Under the pieces are notes generated by a model. The model made no database searches. It saw only the letters and a program-made list of their open reading frames with translations, and was not told the DNA's origin. The translations under genes and the position numbers were made by a program. A stretch of DNA of 64,000 nucleotides. It comes from Flavobacteriales bacterium. GTDB lineage: Bacteria > Bacteroidota > Bacteroidia > Flavobacteriales_D > Sanyastnellaceae. Location: assembly GCA_016722445.1 (NCBI GenBank), contig JADKIZ010000008.1:1-64000 (forward strand), written 5' to 3'. Below, one piece after another: positions 29,801 through 40,846 of this stretch. Position 1 is the stretch's first letter. Every line of letters starts with the position of its first letter.

Positions 29801-32800
29801 TTCAGATACTGTTGTTGTAACTGCTGATGATGTTCCTCCAGTATTTGACGAACAGCCTACACAATACAATGAACTGTGACGAAGCTACTCCAATGATACA
29901 GCCAACAGCCACAGACAACAATGGCTACGTAAACTACACACACGTTGATGCTACAACTTGTACAGGTAGTAACATGGCTTGTAACTGTGTGAGAATAAGA
30001 ATTTGGACAGCATCTGATAACTGTGGAAATACTGCAACATTCACGCAATATTTCAATGTTATCGATAACGTTGATCCGGTTTTCAATAACGTTCCTCAAA
30101 ATGCATCATATTCTTGTGATGAAATTCCTTCAGTTCCAAACGTTACAGCTTCTGACAACTGCGATGAATTGGTTGATGTGGATTTCACTCAAACACAAAC
30201 AACTGGTTGTCCTTATGTAATTACAAGAACATGGACAGCATCTGATGATTGCGGTAATTCAATTACCCACACACAAACGATCAACGTTTATGACAATGAA
30301 TATCCAGTATTGATTGGCGTTCCTGCAAATACAACTTTGGAATGTGATCAGATGGCTCCTGAAGCGGTTGTTACTGCTTTGGACAACTGTTCAGAAAACC
30401 TGATTGTTAGTCACAGCGCTGATACAGATGTGAACGATTGCGGTTATGTGTTTACACGCACTTGGTCAGTAACTGACAACTGTGGTAATACTACGACTGC
30501 TATTCAGGTGATCAACTTTGTTGATACAACAGATCCAATCGTAACACAAGGTGTTCCTGCCGAACTCACCATTGAGTGTGATCAGCCAGAACCTATCTAT
30601 ATGCCATCATTCTCGGACAACTGCGACGATTCATTGGCTATGACGGCAATTAGCGGTCTCAACAATGTAAATGCTTGCGGTTATGACATCGAGCGTGCTT
30701 GGACTGCAACAGATGATTGTGGCAATAGCACTACGGTTTATCAGGTTATCCACGTTCGCGATACTACTGATCCAATTCTTGTAGGTGTTCCTGCAAGCAC
30801 TGAGGTTGAGTGTGACGCAGTACCAGCTCCTGCTAACGTAACTGCAACTGACAACTGTTCAACTGCAACTGTATCTTACTCACAGACTGCAACAACTGGT
30901 TGTCCTTATACCATCACACGTACTTGGACTGCTACTGACGAATGTGGCAATGAATCAACAGCAACTCAGACTATCCATGTTGTTGATACCACTGATCCAA
31001 TCGTTGTTTCAGCTCCTGAAATCCACGTAACCATCGAATGCGGTACTTCTGCAGAATTGGTTGCTCCTCAGTTTGACGACAACTGTGACGAAAACCTCGA
31101 TATCGAGTTTGTTGAACTTGAAGTGAGTGGTGGTTGCGTAAATGGTTTACTTCGCAGATGGACTGCAACAGACAACTGTGGCAATTCAACCATTTTCGAA
31201 CAGATCATATCAATTATCGATACTACTGATCCAACATTTGACAATCTTCCATCAAGCACAACTGTAGAGTGTGATGCGGTTCCTGCAGTTCCTGTAGTAA
31301 CTGCTTCTGACATCTGCGATTCTGATGTTGATGTTACTTTCAGTGAAAGCGCTACTGAAGGTTGTCCTTATACCATTACACGTACATGGACTGCTACTGA
31401 CGATTGCGATAACGTAACTGTTGGTGTTCAGACCATCACTGTAATTGATACTACATACCCAGTTCTTCACGGTGTTCCTGCAAGTACAGAGCTTGAGTGC
31501 GATCAGATCGCTCCAGAAGCTGTTGTAACTGCAACTGACAACTGTACAGAAGACATGATTGTAAGCCTTGATGCTGACACTGATTATAACGAGTGTGGCT
31601 TTGTATTCACACGTACTTGGTCTGTAACAGATGCTTGTGGCAACACAACAACTGCTACACAGGTGATCAACTTCGTGGATACAACAGATCCAATCGTAAC
31701 ACACAAGGTGTTCCTGCCGAACTCACTATTGAGTGTGATCAGGATGCACCATTCTATTTGCCATCATTCTCTGACAACTGCGACGATTCATTGGCTGTAA
31801 CTGCAATCAGTGGTATCAGCAATGTAAACGCTTGTGGTTATGACATCGAGCGTGCTTGGACTGCAACAGATGATTGTGGTAACAGTACAACTGTTTATCA
31901 AGTGATCTATGTCCGCGACACTACAGATCCTGAGTTTGTGAATTTCCCTGCAGACACTGAAGTAGAATGTGACGCTGTACCAGCTCCTGCTAACGTAACT
32001 GCTACTGATAACTGTTCAACAGCTACAGTGACATTTGCTCAGTCATCAACTACAGGTTGTCCTTACACCATTACCCGCACTTGGACTGCAACAGATGCTT
32101 GTGGAAATCAAACAGTTTCTTCACAGACCATCCTTGTTGTAGATACTACCGATCCAATTTTGGTTGGTGTTCCTGCAGATACTCAAGTTGAATGTTCAGA
32201 TATCCCTGCTCCGGCAATGGTAACTGCAACTGACAACTGTGATCAAAACATGGAAGTTGGATACTACGAGCAGTTCATCCCAGGCAACGATTGTTACTAT
32301 ACACTCGTTCGTCATTGGGAAGTTGCTGATGATTGTGGCAACACTGCATCTGCAAATCAAGTGCTTTATGTAACAGATACTACTGACCCATCATTGGTTG
32401 GTGTACCTGCAAACGTTACAGTTGAGTGTGATGCTATTCCTGCAGTACCAGTAGTAACTGGCATTGACAACTGCGACATGAACGTTGCAGTGAGCTTCAA
32501 TGAAACTGCTACAGAAGGTTGTCCTTACACCATTACCCGTACTTGGACTGGTGTTGACAATTGCGGTAACGATGTTACTTCAAGTCAGACCATCACTGTA
32601 ATTGATACTACATACCCAGTTCTTCACGGTGTTCCTGCAAGTACAGAGCTTGAGTGCGATCAGATCGCTCCAGAAGCTGTTGTAACTGCTACAGACAACT
32701 GTTCAGAAGACATGATTGTAAGCCTTGATGCTGACACTGATTATAACGAGTGTGGCTTTGTATTCACACGTATTTGGTCTGTAACAGATGCTTGTGGCAA

Positions 32801-35800
32801 CACAACAACTGCTACACAGGTGATCAACTTCGTGGATACAACAGATCCAATCGTAACACAAGGTGTTCCTGCTGAACTCACTATTGAGTGTGATCAGGAT
32901 GCACCATTCTATTTGCCATCATTCTCTGACAACTGCGACGATTCATTGGCTGTAACTGCAATCAGCGGTATCAGCAATGTAAACGCTTGTGGTTATGACA
33001 TCGAGCGTGCATGGACAGCAACAGATGATTGCGATAACAGCACTACTGTTTATCAGGTGATCCACGTTCGCGATACAACAGATCCTGAGTTTGTGAATTT
33101 CCCTGCAGACACTGAAGTAGAATGTGACGCTGTACCAGCTCCTGCAACGTAACTGCGACTGACAACTGTTCAACTGCAACTGTAACTTACGCTCAGACTG
33201 CAACAACTGGTTGTCCTTATACCATCACACGTACTTGGACTGCAACAGATGCATGCGGAAATCAAACCGTTGCTTCTCAGACTATCCTCGTAGTAGATAC
33301 AACTGACCCAATTTTGGTTGGTGTTCCTGCTGATACTCAGGTTGAATGTTCAGATATCCCTGCTCCGGCAATGGTAACTGCAACTGACAACTGCGATCAG
33401 AACATGGAAGTAGGATACTATGAGCAGTTCATCCCAGGCAACGATTGTTACTATACACTCGTTCGTCATTGGGAAGTTGCTGATGATTGTGGTAACACAA
33501 CATCTGCAAGTCAAGTGCTTTATGTAACAGATACTACTGACCCATCATTGGTTGGTGTACCTGCAAACGTTACAGTTGAATGTGATGCTATTCCTGCAGT
33601 ACCAGTAGTAACTGGCATTGACAACTGCGACATGAACGTTGCAGTTAGCTTCAATGAAACTGCTACAGAAGGTTGTCCTTACACCATTACCCGTACTTGG
33701 ACTGGTGTTGACAATTGCGGTAACGATGTTACTTCAAGTCAGACTATCACTGTAATTGATACTACTTACCCAGTTCTTCACGGTGTTCCTGCAAGTACAG
33801 AGCTTGAGTGCGATCAGATCGCTCCAGAAGCTGTTGTAACTGCAACTGACAACTGTACAGAAGACATGATTGTAAGCCTTGATGCTGACACTGATTATAA
33901 CGAGTGTGGCTTTGTATTCACACGTACTTGGTCTGTAACAGATGCTTGTGGCAACACAACAACTGCTACACAGGTGATCAACTTCGTGGATACAACAGAT
34001 CCAATCGTAACACAAGGTGTTCCTGCTGAACTCACCATTGAGTGTGATCAGGATGCACCATTCTATATGCCATCATTCTCTGACAACTGCGACGATTCAT
34101 TGGCTATGACAGCAATTAGCGGTCTCAACAATGTGAATGCTTGTGGTTATGACATCGAGTGGAAGTAGAATGTGACACAGTACCAGCTCCTGCTAACGTT
34201 ACTGCTACTGACAACTGTTCAACTGCAACTGTAACCTACTCTCAGACTGCAACTACTGGTTGTCCTTATACCATTACACATACTTGGACTGCTACTGACG
34301 AATGTGGCAACGAGTCTACAGCTTCTCAGACTATTCTTGTAGTAGATACTACTGATCCAATTTTGGTTGGTGTTCCTGCTGATACTCAAGTTGAATGTTC
34401 AAATATCCCTGCTCCGGCAATGGTAACTGCAACTGACAACTGTGATCAGAACATGGAAGTTGGATACTATGAGCAGTTCATCCCAGGCAACGATTGTTAC
34501 TATACACTCGTTCGTCATTGGGAAGTTGCTGATGATTGTGGTAACACCGCTTCAGCAAGTCAAGTGCTTTATGTAACAGATACAACTGACCCATCATTGG
34601 TTGGTGTACCTGCAAACGTTACAGTTGAGTGTGATGCTATTCCTGCAGTACCAGTAGTAACTGGCAATGACAACTGCGACATGAACGTTGCGGTGAGCTT
34701 CAGTGAAACTGCTACAGAAGGTTGTCCTTACACCATCATCCGCACATGGACTGGTGTTGACAACTGTGGTAACGATGTTACTGCTAGTCAGACCATCACT
34801 GTAATTGACACTACATACCCAGTTCTTCACGGTGTTCCTGCAAGTACAGAGCTTGAGTGCGATCAGATCGCTCCAGAAGCTGTTGTTACTGCTACAGACA
34901 ACTGTACTGAAGACATGATTGTAAGCCTTGATGCTGACACTGATTATAACGAGTGTGGCTTTGTATTCACACGTACTTGGTCTGTAACAGATGCTTGTGG
35001 CAACACAACAACTGCTACACAGGTGATCAACTTCGTGGATACAACAGATCCAATCGTAACTGAAGGTGTTCCAGCTGAACTCACCATCGAGTGTGATCAG
35101 CCTACACCATTCTATCTGCCATCATTCTCTGACAACTGCGACGATGATTTGTCTGTAACAGCTATCAGTGGAATTGCTAACGTATCTGATTGCGGATATG
35201 ATGTTGAGCGCGCTTGGACTGCAACAGATGATTGCGGTAACAGCACAACTGTTTACCAGATCATTCACGTTGTAGATACTACTGATCCTATTTTGGTTGG
35301 TGTTCCAGCAAATACAGAAGTAGAGTGCAGCAATGTACCAGTAGCGGCTAACGTTACTGCTACTGACAATTGCACTATCCCAACTGTTGAAATGGAAGAA
35401 ACCATCACTGAAGGTTGTCCATATACAATTACCCGTACTTGGACTGCAACTGACGTTTGTGGTAACGAAACTTCTGCAACACAAGTGATCACAGTAATTG
35501 ATACTCAAGATCCATACATGGTGAATGTAGTACCAACTTATTACACCATTGAGTGTGGCGAAGACGTTCCAGTGAATAACCCAATTTTCGCTGACAACTG
35601 TGATTCTGATCTCGATATTGATTTCAATGAAGAATGGTCAAGCGGTGGTTGCCCAGGCACTATCGTTAGAACATGGGTTGTAACTGACAACTGTGGTAAC
35701 AGCATTGAGTACACCCAGTACATCGGTGTTCATGACACTACCGCTCCAGCTGTAGTAGAAAATGTTCCAGCTGAATTGACTTACGAATGTGATCAGATCA

Positions 35801-37414
35801 TTCCAGTAATGAACCCAACATTTGCAGATGTATGTGATGATAGCATTCACTGTAACTCCAACTGTTTCTATCGAAAACGAAACTGCATGTGGATATGACA
35901 TCGTGAAAACTTGGACTGCAATGGACTACTGCGAAAACGTAACAGTGGTTAACCAGATCATCCACGTGGTTGATACAACTGATCCAGTGATCGTTTCTTC
36001 ACCAGCTGATCTAACTTTGGAATGCGGTCAGGAAATTCCTGCTCCAGCAAGCATCGAAGCTTATGACAACTGCACTGAAGAAGTGAATATCGAGTTCTCT
36101 GCTGATACATCAGCATTGGATTGTGGATTCTACATTGAGCGCACTTGGACTGTATCAGATGATTGTGGTAACGAAGCTGTAGCTACTCAATTCATCTATG
36201 TATTGGATGAAACAGCTCCAATGATCTTCAACATCCCTGGTGATATCACCATCCTTTGCAATGAGCCTGTACCTGGTGCATCTACTGCGGTATACGCTAC
36301 AGACAACTGCGATCAGGACATCACTGTTACTGTTGTGGAAGATATCATTCCTGGAAGTTGCTACTATCAAATCAAACGTTACTACAATGCAGTTGATGCT
36401 TGCGGTAACATGACTTCGATTCCTCAGATCATCACTGTAACTGATACCATCAGCCCGGTACTTGTAGTTCCTGCTGATGCAAGTGTTCCTTGCTCTGAAA
36501 TTCCTTCAGCGCCTGAGCTTACTGCAGATGACAACTGTGATGAAGATGTAGATGTAACATTCTCTGAAGTAGTGGAAGAAGGTTGTCCATACAACATCAT
36601 CCGTACCTGGACTGCTGTCGACAATTGTGGAAACACAACTACTGGTACTCAGATCATCAGTGTATATGATGAAGTTAATCCAGTATTCGATGCATATCTG
36701 CCTTATGTAACTGTTGAATGTGATCAGGTTGACGCTCACACGCTCACCGCTACAGACAACTGTGACGCTATGGTTGAAGTTGTAATCATCGAAGAGACTC
36801 AAGTTTCTGGTCAGTGTTATGGTAGCTTGCTTCGCACTTATCTGGCAACAGACAATTGCGGAAACACTGCAACTGCATTCCAGATCGTTGATATCATGGA
36901 CAGCACGGCGCCAGTTCTGAATAACGTTCCTTCTGAAGAAGTAACCATTGTTTGTGGTTCTGATTTGCCAGCGGCACCAGAAGTAACTGCTACAGACAAT
37001 TGCTCTGAAGGTCTTGTTGTAAACATGACTGAAACACAAACCAACGATTTCTGTCCATACGATGTAATTCGCACTTGGACTGTTGTTGATGATTGTGGTA
37101 ACGTAACTACAGCAACACAGACTATTCATGTTATTGTCGATGTTCCAGCGATCGTTCACGTACTTGCTTATCCGAACCCAGCTCAGGGCAACTTTACCCT
37201 GAAGATGAGTGTTCCGGTTGATACTCAAGTTTATGGTGCGATCTACGATGCTACTGGCCGTGAAGTTGTACCATTCTTCAATGGTCAAGCTGACGGTGGT
37301 CGTCTCTACAACTGGTCAATGGATTCACGTCACTTCGAAGCTGGTGTTTATACCATTATGGTGAAAGCTGGTAATGAAGTTTTACATGAAAGACTTGTCA
37401 TTAGCAATAAATAA
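26806..37414 (+). CDS. giant adhesin-like repeat protein with T9SS type A tail, frame-broken
   Basis: About 3,500 residues when frames are joined. I start it at the ATG at 26806 (MKHFYL), assuming one T is missing from the T-run at 26822; this joins to MFALILTTALLLTGTEASAQ, a signal peptide. Order: four Cys-rich segments of about 100 aa (CNNVTYGGSIGSNQTG...; RRCARR), two discoidin-like copies (GGWLESPSNSTVCGDNAG, ARYIKISDNGNC), then about 25 modules of 77 aa built on 'DTTDPxLVGVPAxTxVECDxxPxPAxVTATDNC...GCPYTITRTWTATDxCGN', and a type A sorting domain (YPNPAQGNFTLKM, MVKAGNEVLHERLVISNK). Each module has paired cysteines. Eight frame breaks are visible (near 26822, 27050, 28530, 29865, 31705, 33150, 34160, 35850). 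Probably a cell-surface adhesin or filament. Confidence 0.75.
30308..35500 (+). repeat. 1155-nt higher-order repeat within the giant gene
   Basis: Five different 77-residue modules recur as a block of 385 codons. The marker agttcttcac falls at 31461, 32618, 33772 and 34821: spacings 1157, 1154 and 1049, that is 1155+2, 1155-1 and 1155-106. A diverged earlier block begins at 30308. The deviations coincide with frame breaks: an extra 'ac' near 31700, a lost T near 33149, and a 106-nt deletion at 34160. Confidence 0.85.
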
Positions 37415-37433
37415 CCTTAGATTCTTTTAAGTC

Positions 37434-37460
37434 AAAGCCGCTCCGAAAGGGGCGGCTTTT
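37434..37460 (+). terminator. intrinsic terminator after the giant gene
   Basis: GC-rich stem AAGCCGCTCC / GGGGCGGCTT around a GAAA loop, followed by TTTT, 20 bp after the stop codon. Confidence 0.85.
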
Positions 37461-37602
37461 CTGCTTTTTGAAGGTTTGGTATTGTTGCGGAAACATGATC
37501 CGGAGCGTTGAAGTGATTTACGGCCACTTTCTTTTTCGGGAAAAATCGCCCTTGGCATAGGATGTTCGGCCCCTACTGATGTTCGCATAAGTTAACCCGT
37601 CC

Positions 37603-37635
37603 TTGAGGGTCATTGCGGATGGTCTACGTAAATTC
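37603..37635 (+). promoter_or_regulatory. possible purB promoter
   Basis: TTG at 37603-37605 and TAAATTCG at 37628-37635, spaced 22 bp, near the Bacteroidota consensus. The ATG of purB is 25 bp further on. Confidence 0.35.
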
Positions 37636-37659
37636 GCCCCTACATTTATACCTATTCGT

Positions 37660-39024
37660 ATGGAGCTAAATCCACTTACCGCAATTTCTCCCGTCGATGG
37701 CCGATATCGCAGCCAGTCGCAAGTCCTTGCGGCCTATTTTTCTGAACATGCTTTGATCCGTTACAGGATTTGGGTAGAAGTGGAGTATTTCATTGGTCTG
37801 TGCGAAATACCGCTCCCTCAGTTGAGCGAACTCAATCATGCGAATTTTCCCAAATTGCGTGATATCTACCAGAAGCTTGAGGAATCACACGTACTTCGTG
37901 TGAAGGAATTGGAAAGAACAACCAACCACGACGTCAAAGCGGTTGAGTATTTTATCAAGGAACAATTTGATGTGCTTGGTCTCTCTGCTTATAAGGAGTT
38001 TATTCATTTCGGATTGACATCTCAGGATATCAATAACACGGCAATTCCGGCGTCATTTCGTGATGCAGTGCAGGAAGTATATATTCCAGGAGTGGATCGT
38101 ATCCTCGAAAAACTGATCGATCATTCACGTGAATGGAAAGATGTTTCTATGTTGGCAAGAACACATGGCCAGCCAGCTTCTCCAACGAAACTGGGTAAGG
38201 AATTTTATGTATTCGTAGATAGACTGGATGAGCAGTTAAACCAACTCGAAGAAATTCCATACAATGCAAAATTTGGTGGCGCAACGGGTAATTTCAATGC
38301 ACATCATGTTGCCTATCCGGAAATTGACTGGGTAGAATTTGCCAATGGATTTTTATCGGCGAGATTGAGCCTTCGCCGATCACAGTTCACCACCCAAATT
38401 GAACACTATGACAATCTTGCCGCGGCTTTCGATACGCTTAAAAGGACAAATACCATTCTCATAGATTTGTGTCGGGATCTATGGACCTATATCTCCATGA
38501 ATTATTTTACCCAAAAGGTAAAAGAAGGTGAGGTTGGATCATCTGCCATGCCTCACAAAGTCAATCCAATTGATTTTGAAAATGCAGAAGGTAATCTCGG
38601 TATTGCCAATGCACTGTTGGAACACCTTGCAGCAAAATTGCCAGTGAGCAGACTTCAACGGGATTTGACGGACAGCACTGTACTCAGGAATATTGGCGTC
38701 CCTATGGCTCATACCATCATTGCGTTGAACTCCATCGAAAAGGGATTGAGCAAAATTCAACTCAATGCTCAAGCATTGGCTCAAGATCTTGAAAGCAATT
38801 GGGCTGTGGTGGCCGAAGCCATTCAGACCATTTTGAGGAGGGAACAATATCCAAATCCTTATGAAGCTTTAAAGAGTCTTACCCGAGGAAAAACAACCAT
38901 TGGAAAAGACGATATTCACCAGTTCATCCAGACCTTGGAGGTTTCCGATGAGATTAAAAGCGAATTGATGAATATTACTCCTTCCAACTATACCGGAGTG
39001 GATCTTCTTGAGAACGAATTCTGA
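37660..39024 (+). CDS. purB: adenylosuccinate lyase
   Basis: Cleaves succinylaminoimidazole-carboxamide ribotide and adenylosuccinate, releasing fumarate, in purine synthesis. About 454 aa: MELNPLTAISPVDGRY start, TSQDINNTAIP, ARTHGQPASPTKLGKE with the catalytic His, and the fumarase/lyase signature GSSAMPHKVNPIDFENAEG with the flexible-loop Ser. This is the E. coli-type PurB. The ATG at 37660 is chosen over upstream 37603 because family members start MELNxLTAISPVDGRY. Intact; followed 16 bp later by an ABC exporter. Confidence 0.95.
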   Translation: MELNPLTAISPVDGRYRSQSQVLAAYFSEHALIRYRIWVEVEYFIGLCEIPLPQLSELNHANFPKLRDIYQKLEESHVLRVKELERTTNHDVKAVEYFIKEQFDVLGLSAYKEFIHFGLTSQDINNTAIPASFRDAVQEVYIPGVDRILEKLIDHSREWKDVSMLARTHGQPASPTKLGKEFYVFVDRLDEQLNQLEEIPYNAKFGGATGNFNAHHVAYPEIDWVEFANGFLSARLSLRRSQFTTQIEHYDNLAAAFDTLKRTNTILIDLCRDLWTYISMNYFTQKVKEGEVGSSAMPHKVNPIDFENAEGNLGIANALLEHLAAKLPVSRLQRDLTDSTVLRNIGVPMAHTIIALNSIEKGLSKIQLNAQALAQDLESNWAVVAEAIQTILRREQYPNPYEALKSLTRGKTTIGKDDIHQFIQTLEVSDEIKSELMNITPSNYTGVDLLENEF

Positions 39025-39040
39025 TTAGAAGAAATAAAGC

Positions 39041-40846
39041 ATGCAAAAATTCAGATTGATATTTAACCTCGTGAAAGGCTATCAAAGAAGCCTTATTTCG
39101 AACTTTATCTTCAATATACTGAATGCTGTTTTTTCGCTGTTTACTTTTCTTGCTGTCGTACCTTTTTTGTACATCCTATTCAGGGTAAATGGAAGTGGGC
39201 CTACCACATCTGCGAATGGAAATGCACTTTGGGTATGGGCAAGTAATAGTCTGGATGGTTTTATTGCTGAACATAGTCAGGGTGCTGCATTGGCGTTGAT
39301 GTGTGCCTTTATTGTAGTGCTCGCATTGCTCAAAAACTTAGTGAATTATCTGTCTCTGTTTTCAATAGCGAGAATCAGAACTTCTGTATCACGCGACATC
39401 AGAGAAAAAATGTATCAGAAGGTTTTAGACCTACCTGTGGCTTTTTTCAGCAATGAAAGAAAGGGCGATATCATTTCACGTATGACCAACGATTTGATGG
39501 AAATCGAATTCAGCGTGATCGGAACGCTTGAAGCATTGCTGAAGTCTCCCATCATGATTTTCATTTCGTTAATCACACTCATCATCATCAGTTGGAAGCT
39601 GACAGTTTTTGCACTTCTCTTTTTACCCGTTAGTGGTTTTTTGATTTCTCGCATTGCGAAGAGTTTAAAGAATGCTGCCAAGCGCGGTAAAAGCGGATTG
39701 GGAGAATTGATTTCCATCATTGAGGAAACGCTTACAGGCAACAGAATCATTAAAGTATTTAATGCAGAAGGGCAATTCAGACAGAAGTTTGATCGCATGA
39801 ATGATTATTATTTCCGTTTGATGCACAAATTGTACAAGCGTGAATATTTGAGTTCACCGATGAGCGAATTCATATCACTCATCGTGATCACGATCCTTTT
39901 GTTCTTCGGTGGTCGCATTGTGATTTCTGGCGAAATGGGAGGGGAGATGCTTATCGGATATTTGGTGGTTTTTTCCCAGATCATACAACCTGCAAGGGCA
40001 TTCAGCGATGCCATTTTCAAAATCAACAAAGGTGTGGCTTCACTCGAGCGTATCAATGAAATATTGGATGCTCCGATCACTGTTTTTGATAAGCCCGATG
40101 CCAAGAGCCTCGACGGTTTTCATCAGCACATCGAATTTCGCGACATCCGATTCGGGTATTATGGCGACGAAGTCATCAAAGGAATTTCATTTACAATCAA
40201 GAAGGGACAAACCGTGGCATTGGTCGGTCCAAGCGGCAGCGGAAAAAGTACGTTGGCATCTTTGTTGGCGAGGTTTTATGATCCAATCAGCGGCGATGTT
40301 TTCATCGATGGACATTCATTGCGCGATACCCGTATTGCGGATATCAGAAAGTTGATGGGGTTCGTTTCTCAGGAGTCTATTCTGTTCAATGATTCCATCA
40401 AAAACAACATTGCCTTAGGTGCAACGGGAATCGATATGGAACGTATTCAGCAAAGCGCAAGAATTGCCAATGCTGAGGAATTCATTGTGAAGATTCAGGA
40501 AGGTTATGATTTCAATATCGGTGATAGCGGAAACAAATTGAGTGGTGGTCAGAAGCAACGTTTGGCCATCGCGAGAGCGCTATACAAAAATCCTCCAATT
40601 TTGATTCTCGACGAAGCGACTTCGGCACTTGATACCTATAGTGAAAAACTTGTGCAAGAAGCCATCAACAAACTGATGGAGAATCGCACTTCACTCGTGA
40701 TTGCTCACCGTTTAAGCACCATTCAAAAGGCAGACATGATCATTGTGATCGATCATGGTAATATCGCAGAGCAAGGGACACATGAAGAACTGATGGCGCG
40801 AAATGGCGTCTACCGGAAATTGGTAGACATGCAGAATTTTACCTGA
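39041..40846 (+). CDS. MsbA-like ABC exporter (fused permease-ATPase)
   Basis: A 601-residue half-transporter. Residues 1-310 hold six membrane helices with the type I exporter coupling region (RMTNDLMEIEFSVIGTLEALL). The ATPase domain has Walker A GPSGSGKSTLAS, Q-loop FVSQESILF, signature LSGGQKQRLAIARAL, Walker B ILILDEATSALD and the H-loop IAHRLST. Works as a homodimer in the inner membrane; MsbA-type lipid A flipping is plausible but other lipids or peptides cannot be excluded. Its last 8 bp overlap the convergent 40839-42929 gene. Confidence 0.88.
   Translation: MQKFRLIFNLVKGYQRSLISNFIFNILNAVFSLFTFLAVVPFLYILFRVNGSGPTTSANGNALWVWASNSLDGFIAEHSQGAALALMCAFIVVLALLKNLVNYLSLFSIARIRTSVSRDIREKMYQKVLDLPVAFFSNERKGDIISRMTNDLMEIEFSVIGTLEALLKSPIMIFISLITLIIISWKLTVFALLFLPVSGFLISRIAKSLKNAAKRGKSGLGELISIIEETLTGNRIIKVFNAEGQFRQKFDRMNDYYFRLMHKLYKREYLSSPMSEFISLIVITILLFFGGRIVISGEMGGEMLIGYLVVFSQIIQPARAFSDAIFKINKGVASLERINEILDAPITVFDKPDAKSLDGFHQHIEFRDIRFGYYGDEVIKGISFTIKKGQTVALVGPSGSGKSTLASLLARFYDPISGDVFIDGHSLRDTRIADIRKLMGFVSQESILFNDSIKNNIALGATGIDMERIQQSARIANAEEFIVKIQEGYDFNIGDSGNKLSGGQKQRLAIARALYKNPPILILDEATSALDTYSEKLVQEAINKLMENRTSLVIAHRLSTIQKADMIIVIDHGNIAEQGTHEELMARNGVYRKLVDMQNFT

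Noticed and set aside
26806..37414. Eight separate genes in the repeat region
   Set aside because: Protein sense and the module register continue across every break, only the first piece has a signal peptide and only the last has a sorting domain, so it is one gene with indels.
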